A DNA stretch of 64,000 nt from an uncultured Oscillospiraceae bacterium. Lineage in GTDB: Bacteria; Bacillota; Clostridia; Oscillospirales; Oscillospiraceae. The position numbers were made by a program, and so were the translations under genes. The notes beneath the pieces are model-generated. The model ran no database searches and was not told the DNA's origin. It saw nothing but the letters and a program-made list of their open reading frames with translations. The stretch covers positions 1 to 64,000 of the forward strand of contig CAJUNA010000042.1 in the NCBI GenBank assembly GCA_910587645.1, written 5' to 3'. Below are positions 16,958 through 24,704 of the stretch, one piece after another (the first letter of the stretch is position 1; every line of letters begins with the position of its first letter).

Positions 16958-17401
16958 CTACCTCCGCAGGCCGCGAAAAAAATCCGCCAGGACCAGGCGG
17001 CATTCCTCCTCCAGTATGCCGCCTACCAGGGCGGGGGGATGGGGGAAATCCTCCATAAACAAATTCAGCACCCCGCCGCAGGCGCCCATGGCGGAATCCC
17101 TGGCCCCATAGTAGACCTTGGGGATACGGGCATTCAGGATCGCTCCGGCACACATGGGGCATGGCTCCAGGGTGACATACAACGCGCAGTCCTCCAGGCG
17201 CCAGGAGCGGAGGGCAGCGTTGGCTTCCGTGATGGCTTCCATTTCGGCATGGGAGAGGGCGGAGCGTTTTTCTTCCCGGCGGTTGCGGCCCCGGCCTATG
17301 ATTTCGCCATCGCGAACGATAACGCAGCCTACGGGGACTTCACCTGCGGCGGCGGCTTCCTGGGCCAGAAGCAAGGCTTGTTTCATAAAAAAGTCATGCA
17401 A
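16958..17401 (-). CDS. tadA: tRNA(Arg) adenosine-34 deaminase
   Basis: 147 residues of the cytidine-deaminase fold, converting A34 to inosine in tRNA-Arg(ACG). Zinc ligands are His51 (SHAEME, with Glu53 as proton shuttle), Cys81 and Cys84 (EPCPMCAGA). A TTG start at 17401 is favoured because AAAGGAG lies about 10 nt upstream. The in-frame ATG at 17386 has no site at suitable distance. Divergent from the DUF2508-bofA pair. Confidence 0.94.
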   Translation of the reverse strand: MHDFFMKQALLLAQEAAAAGEVPVGCVIVRDGEIIGRGRNRREEKRSALSHAEMEAITEANAALRSWRLEDCALYVTLEPCPMCAGAILNARIPKVYYGARDSAMGACGGVLNLFMEDFPHPPALVGGILEEECRLVLADFFRGLRR

Positions 17402-17500
17402 AGCAGGCCGCTCCTTTCAAAAGAGATCTGGTCGAAGGTTTAGAAGCAGGAATATTTGTCCAAACTGAACCATAGATTGGAAACCAAGGAGGGATTTTCC

Positions 17501-17770
17501 ATGAAACGTATTTCCCCCATGCGCGGCAGGGGCGCGGAGCCCCCGGCGCTATTGGAATTAAAGACAAGCCTGCAAGAAACCCAGACCGCCTTAAGCCACG
17601 CATATACGGCGTTTGACTACGCCAGCGACCCGGAGCTGACGGAAGCGTGCATTTATGAGATCCAATCCTTGCAGGCGCGGATGAATTATCTTGTCCGGCG
17701 AATTAAGGAGATGGAAGCCTGCGCTGCCACGGCGGCCGGCGTGCCGGCAGGAAGGGGCAGGTGGATCTGA
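17501..17770 (+). CDS. DUF2508 (YaaL-like) small protein
   Basis: 89 residues, mainly helical and charged, with SLQETQTALSHAYTAFDYAS and a second helix ending in LVRRIKEME. This matches the DUF2508 family, which sits just upstream of bofA in many spore formers. Function unknown. ATG 17501 follows AAGGAGGG at 7-9 nt. The stop TGA shares its last base with the bofA ATG. Confidence 0.82.
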   Translation: MKRISPMRGRGAEPPALLELKTSLQETQTALSHAYTAFDYASDPELTEACIYEIQSLQARMNYLVRRIKEMEACAATAAGVPAGRGRWI

Positions 17771-18015
17771 TGGTTTCCATTTTGGCAGGCGTAGTGGTAC
17801 TGGCCCTGGCCGTCAGGGCCGCCGTTGGGAGGGAAGGCTTCCTCCCGGCGGCGGTCAACGGGTTTTTGGGGCTTGCGGCCCTGCTGGCGGTGAATGTTTC
17901 TTCTCAGTATACAGGCGTTCATTTGGGATTTAATGTCTTTAACGGCTTGGTTGCGGGGATTTTAGGTATCCCCGGCGTTGTCCTGCTCGTCCTTGTCCAG
18001 TGGGTGCTTACATAA
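17770..18015 (+). CDS. bofA: BofA-family inhibitor of pro-sigma-K processing
   Basis: 81 residues with two to three hydrophobic helices. The C-terminal part (NVFNGLVAGILGIPGVVLL) is the BofA signature. In sporulating cells BofA holds the SpoIVFB protease inactive in the forespore membrane until signalled. ATG 17770 overlaps the previous stop (TGATG) and follows an AGGTGG site. A GTG at 17761 is the alternative start. This gene is the clearest sign that the host can sporulate. Confidence 0.88.
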   Translation: MVSILAGVVVLALAVRAAVGREGFLPAAVNGFLGLAALLAVNVSSQYTGVHLGFNVFNGLVAGILGIPGVVLLVLVQWVLT

Positions 18016-18082
18016 GCGGCCCTTTCTTTTGGGGCCATCCGGCGTGGTTCCCCGCCAGCAGCCCCCAGGGCTAACAGGCAGA

Positions 18083-21000
18083 TTAAAACCTGAGCCGGAG
18101 GTTGCGCTTTTTCATTTGGACTTCATCTACCTTGCACTCCCGCCGGTCAAAGGTCAAAATCCCATTGACCTCGTCCTCCACATCGCTGACCTGCGTATAA
18201 ACGGCGGCAGAAAGCCTCTGTTTTTCCATGCAGGGAATAACCTCCCTCTCATACAACACCGCTATCGCGTCCATTAACTCGTCCTTGGTACGATACATCC
18301 GGTAACCAAATAATTTGTCACTGGCGGTATGCCCCGCCAGGGGCAGGCTGTACCCTCCGAATTCACTAAGCGCCAAAACCCTGCTCTTGTCATGCTTAAG
18401 CCGTACCGGCTTGAAATAGACATGCCTGCTCTTGAAATCGCCGCCGCCCTGGTCATGCCACCCGCTGGCATGATCCACCAGCCGGGTGGGATCCTGCTCC
18501 CACAACATCTGTGTAGCCAGCAGGCTGTCAAACTGCCCCCATCCCTCGTTAAAGGGTACCCAGACTGCCAGCGACACTGTGTTGTAGAGCAAATCCACGG
18601 TGTCGCGCATATCCCGCGCAAACTGCTCCCGGCCCGTTTCGTCCTCCCGGCCAAACCGGGAATACTTGCTGTCATTAAGCTGGATGCCAATAAAAGGCGC
18701 AACCTGGATAACCAGCGGATCCAATCGTTCCCCGCCGCTGACCATATCCTGCCAGACCAGCATCCCCAGCCGGTCGCAATGGTAGTACCACCGCAAAGGC
18801 TCAATCTTAATATGCTTGCGCAGCATATTGAACCCGCACTCTTTCATCTTCTGGATGTCATAGACCATGGCCTCGTCAGCGGGCGCGGTATACAGCCCAT
18901 CGCTCCAATACCCTTGGTCCAGTACGCCGGACATAAAAATAGGCTTGTCATTGAGAGCCAAGACCTTTTTCCCGTCCACAGCAGCCACGCCGAATTTCCG
19001 CATCCCGAAATAACTCTCTACCTTGTCGCCGCTCTTCAGCGTGACGGTCACATCGTACAGGAACGGATCCTCCGGCGTCCAGGGACGGAAATGTTCATCC
19101 GTAATCGGGAACTCCTCATACTCCCTGGAAGCGTCGTACCAGTCCTCCGCGATCACCACACCGTCCTTGCGAACCACCACATTGGCCCCCTCCGGATCCC
19201 TAGCCTGGATCGCAAACCGTACCCGTTTCTGGTCAAAATCAGGCGTAATTGTCAACTTTTCCACATAATTTTCTGGCACGGATTCCATCCACACCGTCTG
19301 CCAGATGCCACTCTGGGGGGTGTACCAGATGCCGCCGGGGTGGAAGCTCTGCTTGCCGTAGGCATGGTGGGAACGGGACGTATCATCCGTCACTGCCACC
19401 ACCAGCGTATTTTCCCCGTCCATCAGCACATCGCTGACGTCGCAGGTGAAGGGCAGATATCCCCCTTCATGGCGCCCCGCCTCCCGGCCGTTGACAAGCA
19501 CCCGGCAGGCCTGATCCACCGCGCCGAAATGGAGCAGGACCCGCTCCTTCCGGAAATCCCCCGGCAAGGTAAAGGTTCGTTTATACCACAATTGATCCCC
19601 CGGCATGACCTTTTTCATCACGCCGGACAGAAAGCTCTCCGGGGAAAAAGGCACCACAATCTCGCCGTCAAAGGCAGAGGGTTCCTTCTCCTTTTTAGGC
19701 CGGATGGCGTACTGCCACCGGCCATTGAGGTTGAGATAGCTTTCCCGCCGGAGCTGGGGCCGGGGATATTCCGGGAGAGGATGCTCCCGGTCCAGCCGTT
19801 CTCCCCATGGGGTATACATTGGCCGGAGCTGCCGCAACTGCGCCGATGGCTCCCGCTTCCACAGCAGCGCCAGGGGAATGGCAATCAGCAGCAGCACCAG
19901 CGCCGCGGCAATAAAAATTTCCGGCGTGGGCACCTCTTTCATCACACCCAGTTCCTCATAGGTTTCCCCGCCGTGGCGGATAACAGCGGAACCAATATAC
20001 GGCCCGGTTACCATGGGCAGCAACACCTGGAACAGGATCCGGATGCCTTGAAACTGCCCCGCCTTATGGGCGGGGGTATGATCCCGGATCAGCCCTTGCA
20101 GGCAGGCGGACAGCACCATGCTGGCTCCCAGCATTACCATTCCCGCCAGGATCACAAAAGCTATACTCCGGACAAAAAACATCAAAACCAACCCTGCAAA
20201 GGCTGTGATGGCAGCGGGGACCGCCACCTGGAGCTTCCCCCTCCTGTCGATCACCCGTCCAAAAGCTACGCTGGCCACGCTGGCAGCAACCAGCACCACC
20301 CCCAAGATCGCGGCGTAGCTATCCACCCCCAGGAACCGCTGGATATAGATAATGAGGTAAGGCATATACACCTGTTGGCTGGCGGCGTACACTGCCAGGG
20401 CCAGTAAGGACAGATACAGTCCCGGATTAGCCCAGACCACCCCGGGCCGCAGGCCGTAGAGGACGTTGGCGGCATAATTTCCCCCGGCGCGGCAAAGATT
20501 CTCCGGCTCCCGGATCAGCACATGGCCCAGCCCGCCGCCCAGGGCAGTCAGGCCGCCCACGATCAGGAAGAAAATCCCCCACTGCCCCCGGGTGGTAAAC
20601 CCGTCCAGCAACCCGAATACTACCAGCATCGCCACCAGGGGCATCACGGCCAGCACCGCTTCTACCCTGCCCCGGTTGCCATCGCTGGTCACATCGGTAA
20701 CCCAGGCGTTGAAGGCCGCGTCATTGGCGCTGCTGCCGAAGAAGGTCATCACGCAGTCCAGTACGATTACCAGCACCGCCGCTGCCTGCACCGCCCTGGC
20801 GGGGCCGAGCAGTTTTTCCAGGCCGCCCACGTTCACCAGGGCAAAGGCCATTACGCTCAGGCCCCACAGCAGGTAGCCGGTAACGATGATCGGTTTGCGT
20901 ATCCCCAGCTTGTCTGACAGGGCGCCCACCACCAGGGTGGTCACCGCCGCTACCACGGCACTGGCCGCCACCATGGCGGCAATCATACTGGTATCCCCGG

Positions 21001-21130
21001 TGACGGTGTTGTAGAGGAACACGTTAAAATACATGTTTTCCACCACCCAGGCCACCTGCCCGATCAAACCGAAACTCAGCAGCGCGGCCCACACCCTGCC
21101 GCCGATCGCTTTCTCCGTATTCCGCTTCAT
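18083..21130 (-). CDS. MFS transporter fused to a GH2 glycoside hydrolase
   Basis: One 1015-residue ORF with no internal stop. Residues about 10-430 are a 12-helix MFS permease (GALSDKLGIRKP between helices 2 and 3, matched by RVIDRRGKLQ after helix 8). After about 25 linker residues, 455-1015 form a GH2 enzyme: a sugar-binding jelly roll (LNLNGRWQYAI, YKRTFTLP), an immunoglobulin-like domain, and a TIM barrel with acid/base Glu862 (PFNEGWGQ) and nucleophile Glu923 (ALSEFGGY). The permease would import a glycoside and the enzyme would cut it at the inner face of the membrane, if the C-terminus is cytoplasmic as in ordinary 12-helix MFS proteins. ATG 21130 has AAATGGAGG 9 nt upstream. The substrate is unknown (beta-galactoside- or glucuronide-like are possible). 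Confidence 0.88.
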   Translation of the reverse strand: MKRNTEKAIGGRVWAALLSFGLIGQVAWVVENMYFNVFLYNTVTGDTSMIAAMVAASAVVAAVTTLVVGALSDKLGIRKPIIVTGYLLWGLSVMAFALVNVGGLEKLLGPARAVQAAAVLVIVLDCVMTFFGSSANDAAFNAWVTDVTSDGNRGRVEAVLAVMPLVAMLVVFGLLDGFTTRGQWGIFFLIVGGLTALGGGLGHVLIREPENLCRAGGNYAANVLYGLRPGVVWANPGLYLSLLALAVYAASQQVYMPYLIIYIQRFLGVDSYAAILGVVLVAASVASVAFGRVIDRRGKLQVAVPAAITAFAGLVLMFFVRSIAFVILAGMVMLGASMVLSACLQGLIRDHTPAHKAGQFQGIRILFQVLLPMVTGPYIGSAVIRHGGETYEELGVMKEVPTPEIFIAAALVLLLIAIPLALLWKREPSAQLRQLRPMYTPWGERLDREHPLPEYPRPQLRRESYLNLNGRWQYAIRPKKEKEPSAFDGEIVVPFSPESFLSGVMKKVMPGDQLWYKRTFTLPGDFRKERVLLHFGAVDQACRVLVNGREAGRHEGGYLPFTCDVSDVLMDGENTLVVAVTDDTSRSHHAYGKQSFHPGGIWYTPQSGIWQTVWMESVPENYVEKLTITPDFDQKRVRFAIQARDPEGANVVVRKDGVVIAEDWYDASREYEEFPITDEHFRPWTPEDPFLYDVTVTLKSGDKVESYFGMRKFGVAAVDGKKVLALNDKPIFMSGVLDQGYWSDGLYTAPADEAMVYDIQKMKECGFNMLRKHIKIEPLRWYYHCDRLGMLVWQDMVSGGERLDPLVIQVAPFIGIQLNDSKYSRFGREDETGREQFARDMRDTVDLLYNTVSLAVWVPFNEGWGQFDSLLATQMLWEQDPTRLVDHASGWHDQGGGDFKSRHVYFKPVRLKHDKSRVLALSEFGGYSLPLAGHTASDKLFGYRMYRTKDELMDAIAVLYEREVIPCMEKQRLSAAVYTQVSDVEDEVNGILTFDRRECKVDEVQMKKRNLRLRF

Positions 21131-21517
21131 CCGCCGGACCTCCATTTTCTGTATAGTAATGCGGGTCAGCTTGTCCGCCTAGCGCGGACAGCGGGGCGCA
21201 GCCCGCAAAGCAGCACTTTCCGGAAAACTATGAGAACCATTTTCCGGGTATTCCACAATATATGGTATTATACAACCAGGGGGGGTATCCCGCAAGTAGT
21301 GTTTGCAGAAAAATCAAGCTTAAGAAAAATTTTCCCATTCGACAGATTCCGGCAAACTTCACAGGCATCCCGGACTATACTATGCGACAGAGAGCGACAG
21401 CCCCCGCCTTGATTCTCCAATCTGCGCGCTCTTTCGGGGGGAACTGTTTTCTCTCTTAAAATTTATACGCTTCGCGTACTGGCGGAACCACTATTTCATA
21501 TGGAGGAACTACTTAAC
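21131..21517. other. Intergenic region between the MFS-GH2 gene and a small ORF
   Basis: About 390 nt between divergent genes. The half near 21131-21220 is GC-rich, with a possible weak hairpin. 21230-21500 is AT-richer and contains TATTAT-like boxes (21266-21271) but no -35 that fits. Promoters for both neighbours should lie here. Nothing else recognised. Confidence 0.4.
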
Positions 21518-21691
21518 ATGAATTATCAAAAAGAATATGCCAGTCTTGTCGGGCAGATTGACCGTGTCATTTCCATTTTGGAACACTACCAGCCTGGCGA
21601 CCCGATTGTCCGGAAAGCCGGCGACCTGCTTCTCTCCGCCCTTCGCGAAGCGGAGGAGCACTATTTGCAGGATACCTCTCAGGAAGAATGA
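21518..21691 (+). CDS. Small hypothetical protein (57 residues)
   Basis: Acidic, helical, begins MNYQKEYASLVGQID and ends with a Glu-rich tail. ATG 21518 follows ATGGAGGA by about 11 nt. An earlier ATG at 21500 overlaps that site and is less likely. Directly followed by a strong hairpin, which supports an independent short transcript. No family recognised. Confidence 0.6.
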   Translation: MNYQKEYASLVGQIDRVISILEHYQPGDPIVRKAGDLLLSALREAEEHYLQDTSQEE

Positions 21692-21723
21692 CCGGGAGAG
21701 GCCCCCGCGGGGGCCTCTCCCGG
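21692..21723 (+). terminator. GC-rich hairpin after the small ORF
   Basis: CCGGGAGAGGCCCCC pairs perfectly with its complement around a 2-nt loop, starting at the stop codon. There is no T-run, so it may act in mRNA stability rather than strict termination. Confidence 0.5.
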
Positions 21724-21811
21724 AACACGTCATGAGGGATGTTTTCCACCGTTTGAAAGGATGGGCCAGTCCAGGTATGGCCCACTGGAAGCGGAGCAGC
21801 ATCCCAACGGT

Positions 21812-22927
21812 TTATTTTTCAATCCCAATCCACTCCGCCACCCACCGGCCATCCTGATAAAGCACCTCCATGGTCAGATAGCAATAGGAATCTTCCCCGC
21901 CCAGGCGGTATTGGACGGAGACAACGGCGCTTTCCGGCACCTCGTCATAGTTCTCCTTGCACCCGCTCCAAACGGTGTAATCGCAGTGGATGCTGGATAT
22001 GCTGACATAGGCGTACACATCCTCGCCCGGGCCAATAACCTCCGCGCCCGGGTCCAGCAGGTCCTCCACGCCGGAGAGGTCATCGGACATCACCGCCTTT
22101 GTCAGACGCAGCGCCGTGTCCTCAAGCGCACCCATCCAGGGATAGGGCTGCGCAGCGGCGTCCGGCCAAATTCGAAAGTTCTGTATCATCTCCCGGAACC
22201 GGGTTCCATGTCCCTCCTCGGCTTCCAGGAAATAGCTGGCGCTGAGGGCAAACACACCCGCCTGCCCCCCGTCCTCATCACAGGGCAGCAGCCAGGTCTC
22301 CTGCTGGGCGCTGTTCCAGTCCGTTCCGTTTGTTCCCCGGAAGTAGTGTTCCGCCCCCGGCAGCCATCCTATACCCATACTGGAATGGGCGTCCTGGTTC
22401 TCCTCGGACACATCCAGGTAAAGGTTTTTCAAACGGCTGCGCACAGTCTCCACCGCATCCGCCAGATCCCCAGGCAAGTATTCAATCTCCATTTTGCATT
22501 CCGGCAGTTCCCCGTCCGGGACTTGGGGCGGGTTGAGGGGCTTGATGACATAAACGCCGCCTTGTTCATAGGTGTAATAGCTTTCCTCGTTGATCCAGAG
22601 GGTAAATTCCGGAATATCCCGCTCCTGGGGGGCAATTTGCAGATACCGGAGTTTTTCTGGTTTATCGGGATACCAGGGCAACGTGCATTGCCCTTCATCC
22701 GGTGCAAGCGGAACATCTTCTGCGCTGGGGGCATCCGGCGGGACGTCCGTCCCCACTGTTTCCGGGGCTATCCATGGCCCTAGGACCGCTGCCAGCGCCA
22801 GACACGCCGCCAGCGCCGCGCCCCAGGCAATCCAGCGCCGCCCGCCGGATTTTTTCCGTTCACTGCGCGCCAGCAGTTCCTCGTCCACGCCGCTAAAGGC
22901 GGCAAAAAGCCGTTCTTCCTTCCTCAT
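21812..22927 (-). CDS. Membrane-anchored anti-sigma-factor-like protein
   Basis: 371 residues. A roughly 30-residue cytoplasmic part (MRKEERLFAAFSGVDEELLA) precedes one transmembrane helix at about 31-51 and a large extracytoplasmic domain of unknown fold. Its ATG (22927) overlaps the sigma-factor stop (ATGA), the usual arrangement for an anti-sigma factor. No zinc-binding HxxxCxxC motif is present in the short cytoplasmic part. The external domain may sense an envelope signal. The specific family is not recognised. Confidence 0.72.
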   Translation of the reverse strand: MRKEERLFAAFSGVDEELLARSERKKSGGRRWIAWGAALAACLALAAVLGPWIAPETVGTDVPPDAPSAEDVPLAPDEGQCTLPWYPDKPEKLRYLQIAPQERDIPEFTLWINEESYYTYEQGGVYVIKPLNPPQVPDGELPECKMEIEYLPGDLADAVETVRSRLKNLYLDVSEENQDAHSSMGIGWLPGAEHYFRGTNGTDWNSAQQETWLLPCDEDGGQAGVFALSASYFLEAEEGHGTRFREMIQNFRIWPDAAAQPYPWMGALEDTALRLTKAVMSDDLSGVEDLLDPGAEVIGPGEDVYAYVSISSIHCDYTVWSGCKENYDEVPESAVVSVQYRLGGEDSYCYLTMEVLYQDGRWVAEWIGIEK

Positions 22928-23484
22928 AGCGCGATGCCCTCCTTCTCCAAGTATTTCCGAAGCTTTTCCCTGCTGCGGTACAGGCTGGTTTTGACCGTGT
23001 TCTGCTTCATCCCATACCGCCCCGCCACTTCCGCCAGGGTTTCCGCGTACCAGTACCGCCGCAGGAATACATTGCAGTCCCGTTCCGGCAGGGTGCGGAG
23101 AAACCGGTTGAGGATTTCCTCCAGCTCCCGGTCCTCCACGACTTGATCCGCGCCGGGTACAGAGGGGACGCATTCGCCCAATTCCTCCAGGGCTTCCACA
23201 TACACCCCGCCGCCCCGCTTCTGGGCGGTTTTGGCCCGCAGGACATCGCAGGCCAGCCGCCGGGTGATTTTCCCCAGGAACAGCCTCAAATGGCTGGGGC
23301 GGTTGTCAGGCATCGCGTTCCACGCCTTGATCCAGGTATCGTTGACGCACTCCTCCTCGTCCTGGGCGTTAGACAGCAGGCTCCGGGCGACAGAGCGGCA
23401 ATATGCGCCGTATTTTGCCGCTGTTTCCCGGATGGCATCCTCGCTGCGCCGCCAATATAGGTCGATGATAGTACAATCATCCAT
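22924..23484 (-). CDS. ECF-type RNA polymerase sigma factor
   Basis: 186 residues. Region 2 includes DEEECVNDTWIKAWNAMPD, and region 4 includes NVFLRRYWYAETLAEVAGRY with the recognition helix MKQNTVKTSLYRSREKLRKY. ATG 23484 was chosen over an upstream start since AAAGGAGG lies 7 nt before it. Coupled by a 4-nt overlap to the membrane protein at 21812-22927, which likely holds it inactive. Regulon unknown. Confidence 0.92.
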   Translation of the reverse strand: MDDCTIIDLYWRRSEDAIRETAAKYGAYCRSVARSLLSNAQDEEECVNDTWIKAWNAMPDNRPSHLRLFLGKITRRLACDVLRAKTAQKRGGGVYVEALEELGECVPSVPGADQVVEDRELEEILNRFLRTLPERDCNVFLRRYWYAETLAEVAGRYGMKQNTVKTSLYRSREKLRKYLEKEGIAL

Positions 23485-23553
23485 GGTTCCTTCCTCCTTT
23501 CTCTTTGTACCCATATAGTCGGAATCACACAGGGAAAGGTTCTCCATCCGGCC

Positions 23554-23592
23554 AAAAAATTTTCAGCCCCGGGCCTGCGGAAAGGCCCGGGA
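23554..23592 (-). terminator. Terminator after the lactonase gene
   Basis: CCCGGGCCT/AGGCCCGGG stem on the minus strand with a following A/T tract containing TTTTTT, 23 nt past the lactonase stop. Confidence 0.65.
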
Positions 23593-23614
23593 CCGAAAAC
23601 ATCCCGTTAAACTT

Positions 23615-24703
23615 TTATGCGCCGTCCCACACCGCAAGTGTGGTTACAGATCCCGCGTCCTCCATACGCCAAACCAGGCGCGGCGCGCCGGTTTGCTGAT
23701 CCAGGGCGTGGACGCAGACGGAGCAGTCGTCCTGCCCGCCGGCCAGCAGCCAGCATCCATCGGCGGTCAGGCAAAAATCCCGGGGCGTTTTTCCGCCGCA
23801 GGGATAAAACGCAGGCTCGCCCAAACCGCCGTCTTCCCTCACCGGGAACACAGCCAGCAGGCCAGGCCCCCGCAGGGACGCGTAGAGGAACCTGCCCCCC
23901 GGGTGCATCCGCAGGGCCGCGCCCAGACCCGGCCCATCGCCGTCCCCAGGCACGGCGGAAACGGTTTGCAGCAGCGTCCCGGCATCGGGGTCGAACACAT
24001 CGATTTCATCAGAAAGCTCCGTGAGGACGTACAACCGTGACCCTTGGGCGTTGAAAACGCCATGGCGTGGGCCCTGGCCAGGGCGTGCGGCGAGGTCGCC
24101 GGACGCTTCCGGGAGCAGCCATCCCCTGCCCCAGTCCGCCCGGAAGCAGTGCAGCCTGTCCGCACCCAAATCGGAGACATAGACCCGGCTGCGGCAGGGA
24201 TGGAGCAAAACCTGGTGTGGATGGGAGCTATCCTGCCGCAGCGGGTCCGGCCCATGGCCTTGCAGCCGGCAGGCCCAGGACGGGGCTATCAGGGCGTGGT
24301 CCGCGCCAACAGGCAGGACGCATACGCCGCCGTTATAGCTTGCCGCCAGCAGGTGGCCGCCCTCATGGGACAGCGCGGCAAAGCAGGCCAACGGCCCCGC
24401 CGCCATCTGCCGCCCCAGCAGGCGGAGCTGCCCATTCCCCGGGCAGAACCCATAGGCGGAGACGGTAGATGCGGGAACGCCGTCCACCGTTTCCAGCTCA
24501 TTGACGCAGTAAAGATACGGCTCCCGCCGGTTCAACGCCAGATAGGATGGATTCGGCGTAGACGGCGTCACGGCCAGCAGTTCCAGCCGCCCGGTCTCCC
24601 CGTCCAGGCGGCAGCAGGAAATCCCCCGGCTCCTGCCCGGAAGTACTTCACCGGACGCCATAGGCACATCCTGGGTGTAGCCGCTGAAAAAGACCAGCGC
24701 CAT
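23615..24703 (-). CDS. Lactonase-family seven-bladed beta-propeller protein
   Basis: 362 residues with repeated beta-propeller blades, as in YbhE/Pgl-type 6-phosphogluconolactonases: NPSYLALNRREPYLYCVNE, SHPHQVLLHPCRSRVYVSDLGAD and HPGGRFLYASLRG. Such enzymes hydrolyse 6-phosphogluconolactone or related lactones in the cytoplasm, but the family is broad. ATG 24703 lies 1 nt beyond the end of the IMP dehydrogenase gene, so the two are co-transcribed. No other pentose-phosphate genes are near, so the substrate is open. Confidence 0.82.
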   Translation of the reverse strand: MALVFFSGYTQDVPMASGEVLPGRSRGISCCRLDGETGRLELLAVTPSTPNPSYLALNRREPYLYCVNELETVDGVPASTVSAYGFCPGNGQLRLLGRQMAAGPLACFAALSHEGGHLLAASYNGGVCVLPVGADHALIAPSWACRLQGHGPDPLRQDSSHPHQVLLHPCRSRVYVSDLGADRLHCFRADWGRGWLLPEASGDLAARPGQGPRHGVFNAQGSRLYVLTELSDEIDVFDPDAGTLLQTVSAVPGDGDGPGLGAALRMHPGGRFLYASLRGPGLLAVFPVREDGGLGEPAFYPCGGKTPRDFCLTADGCWLLAGGQDDCSVCVHALDQQTGAPRLVWRMEDAGSVTTLAVWDGA

Positions 24704-24704
24704 A

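Noticed and set aside
18329..20407. 692-codon open frame on the plus strand
   Set aside because: It is the antisense of the MFS-GH2 gene; the protein is His/Gln/Pro-rich, has no domain, and arises from GC-rich codon bias.
21131..21517. Promoters for the MFS-GH2 and 57-residue genes
   Set aside because: TATTAT-like boxes exist but no -35 at acceptable spacing; not called.
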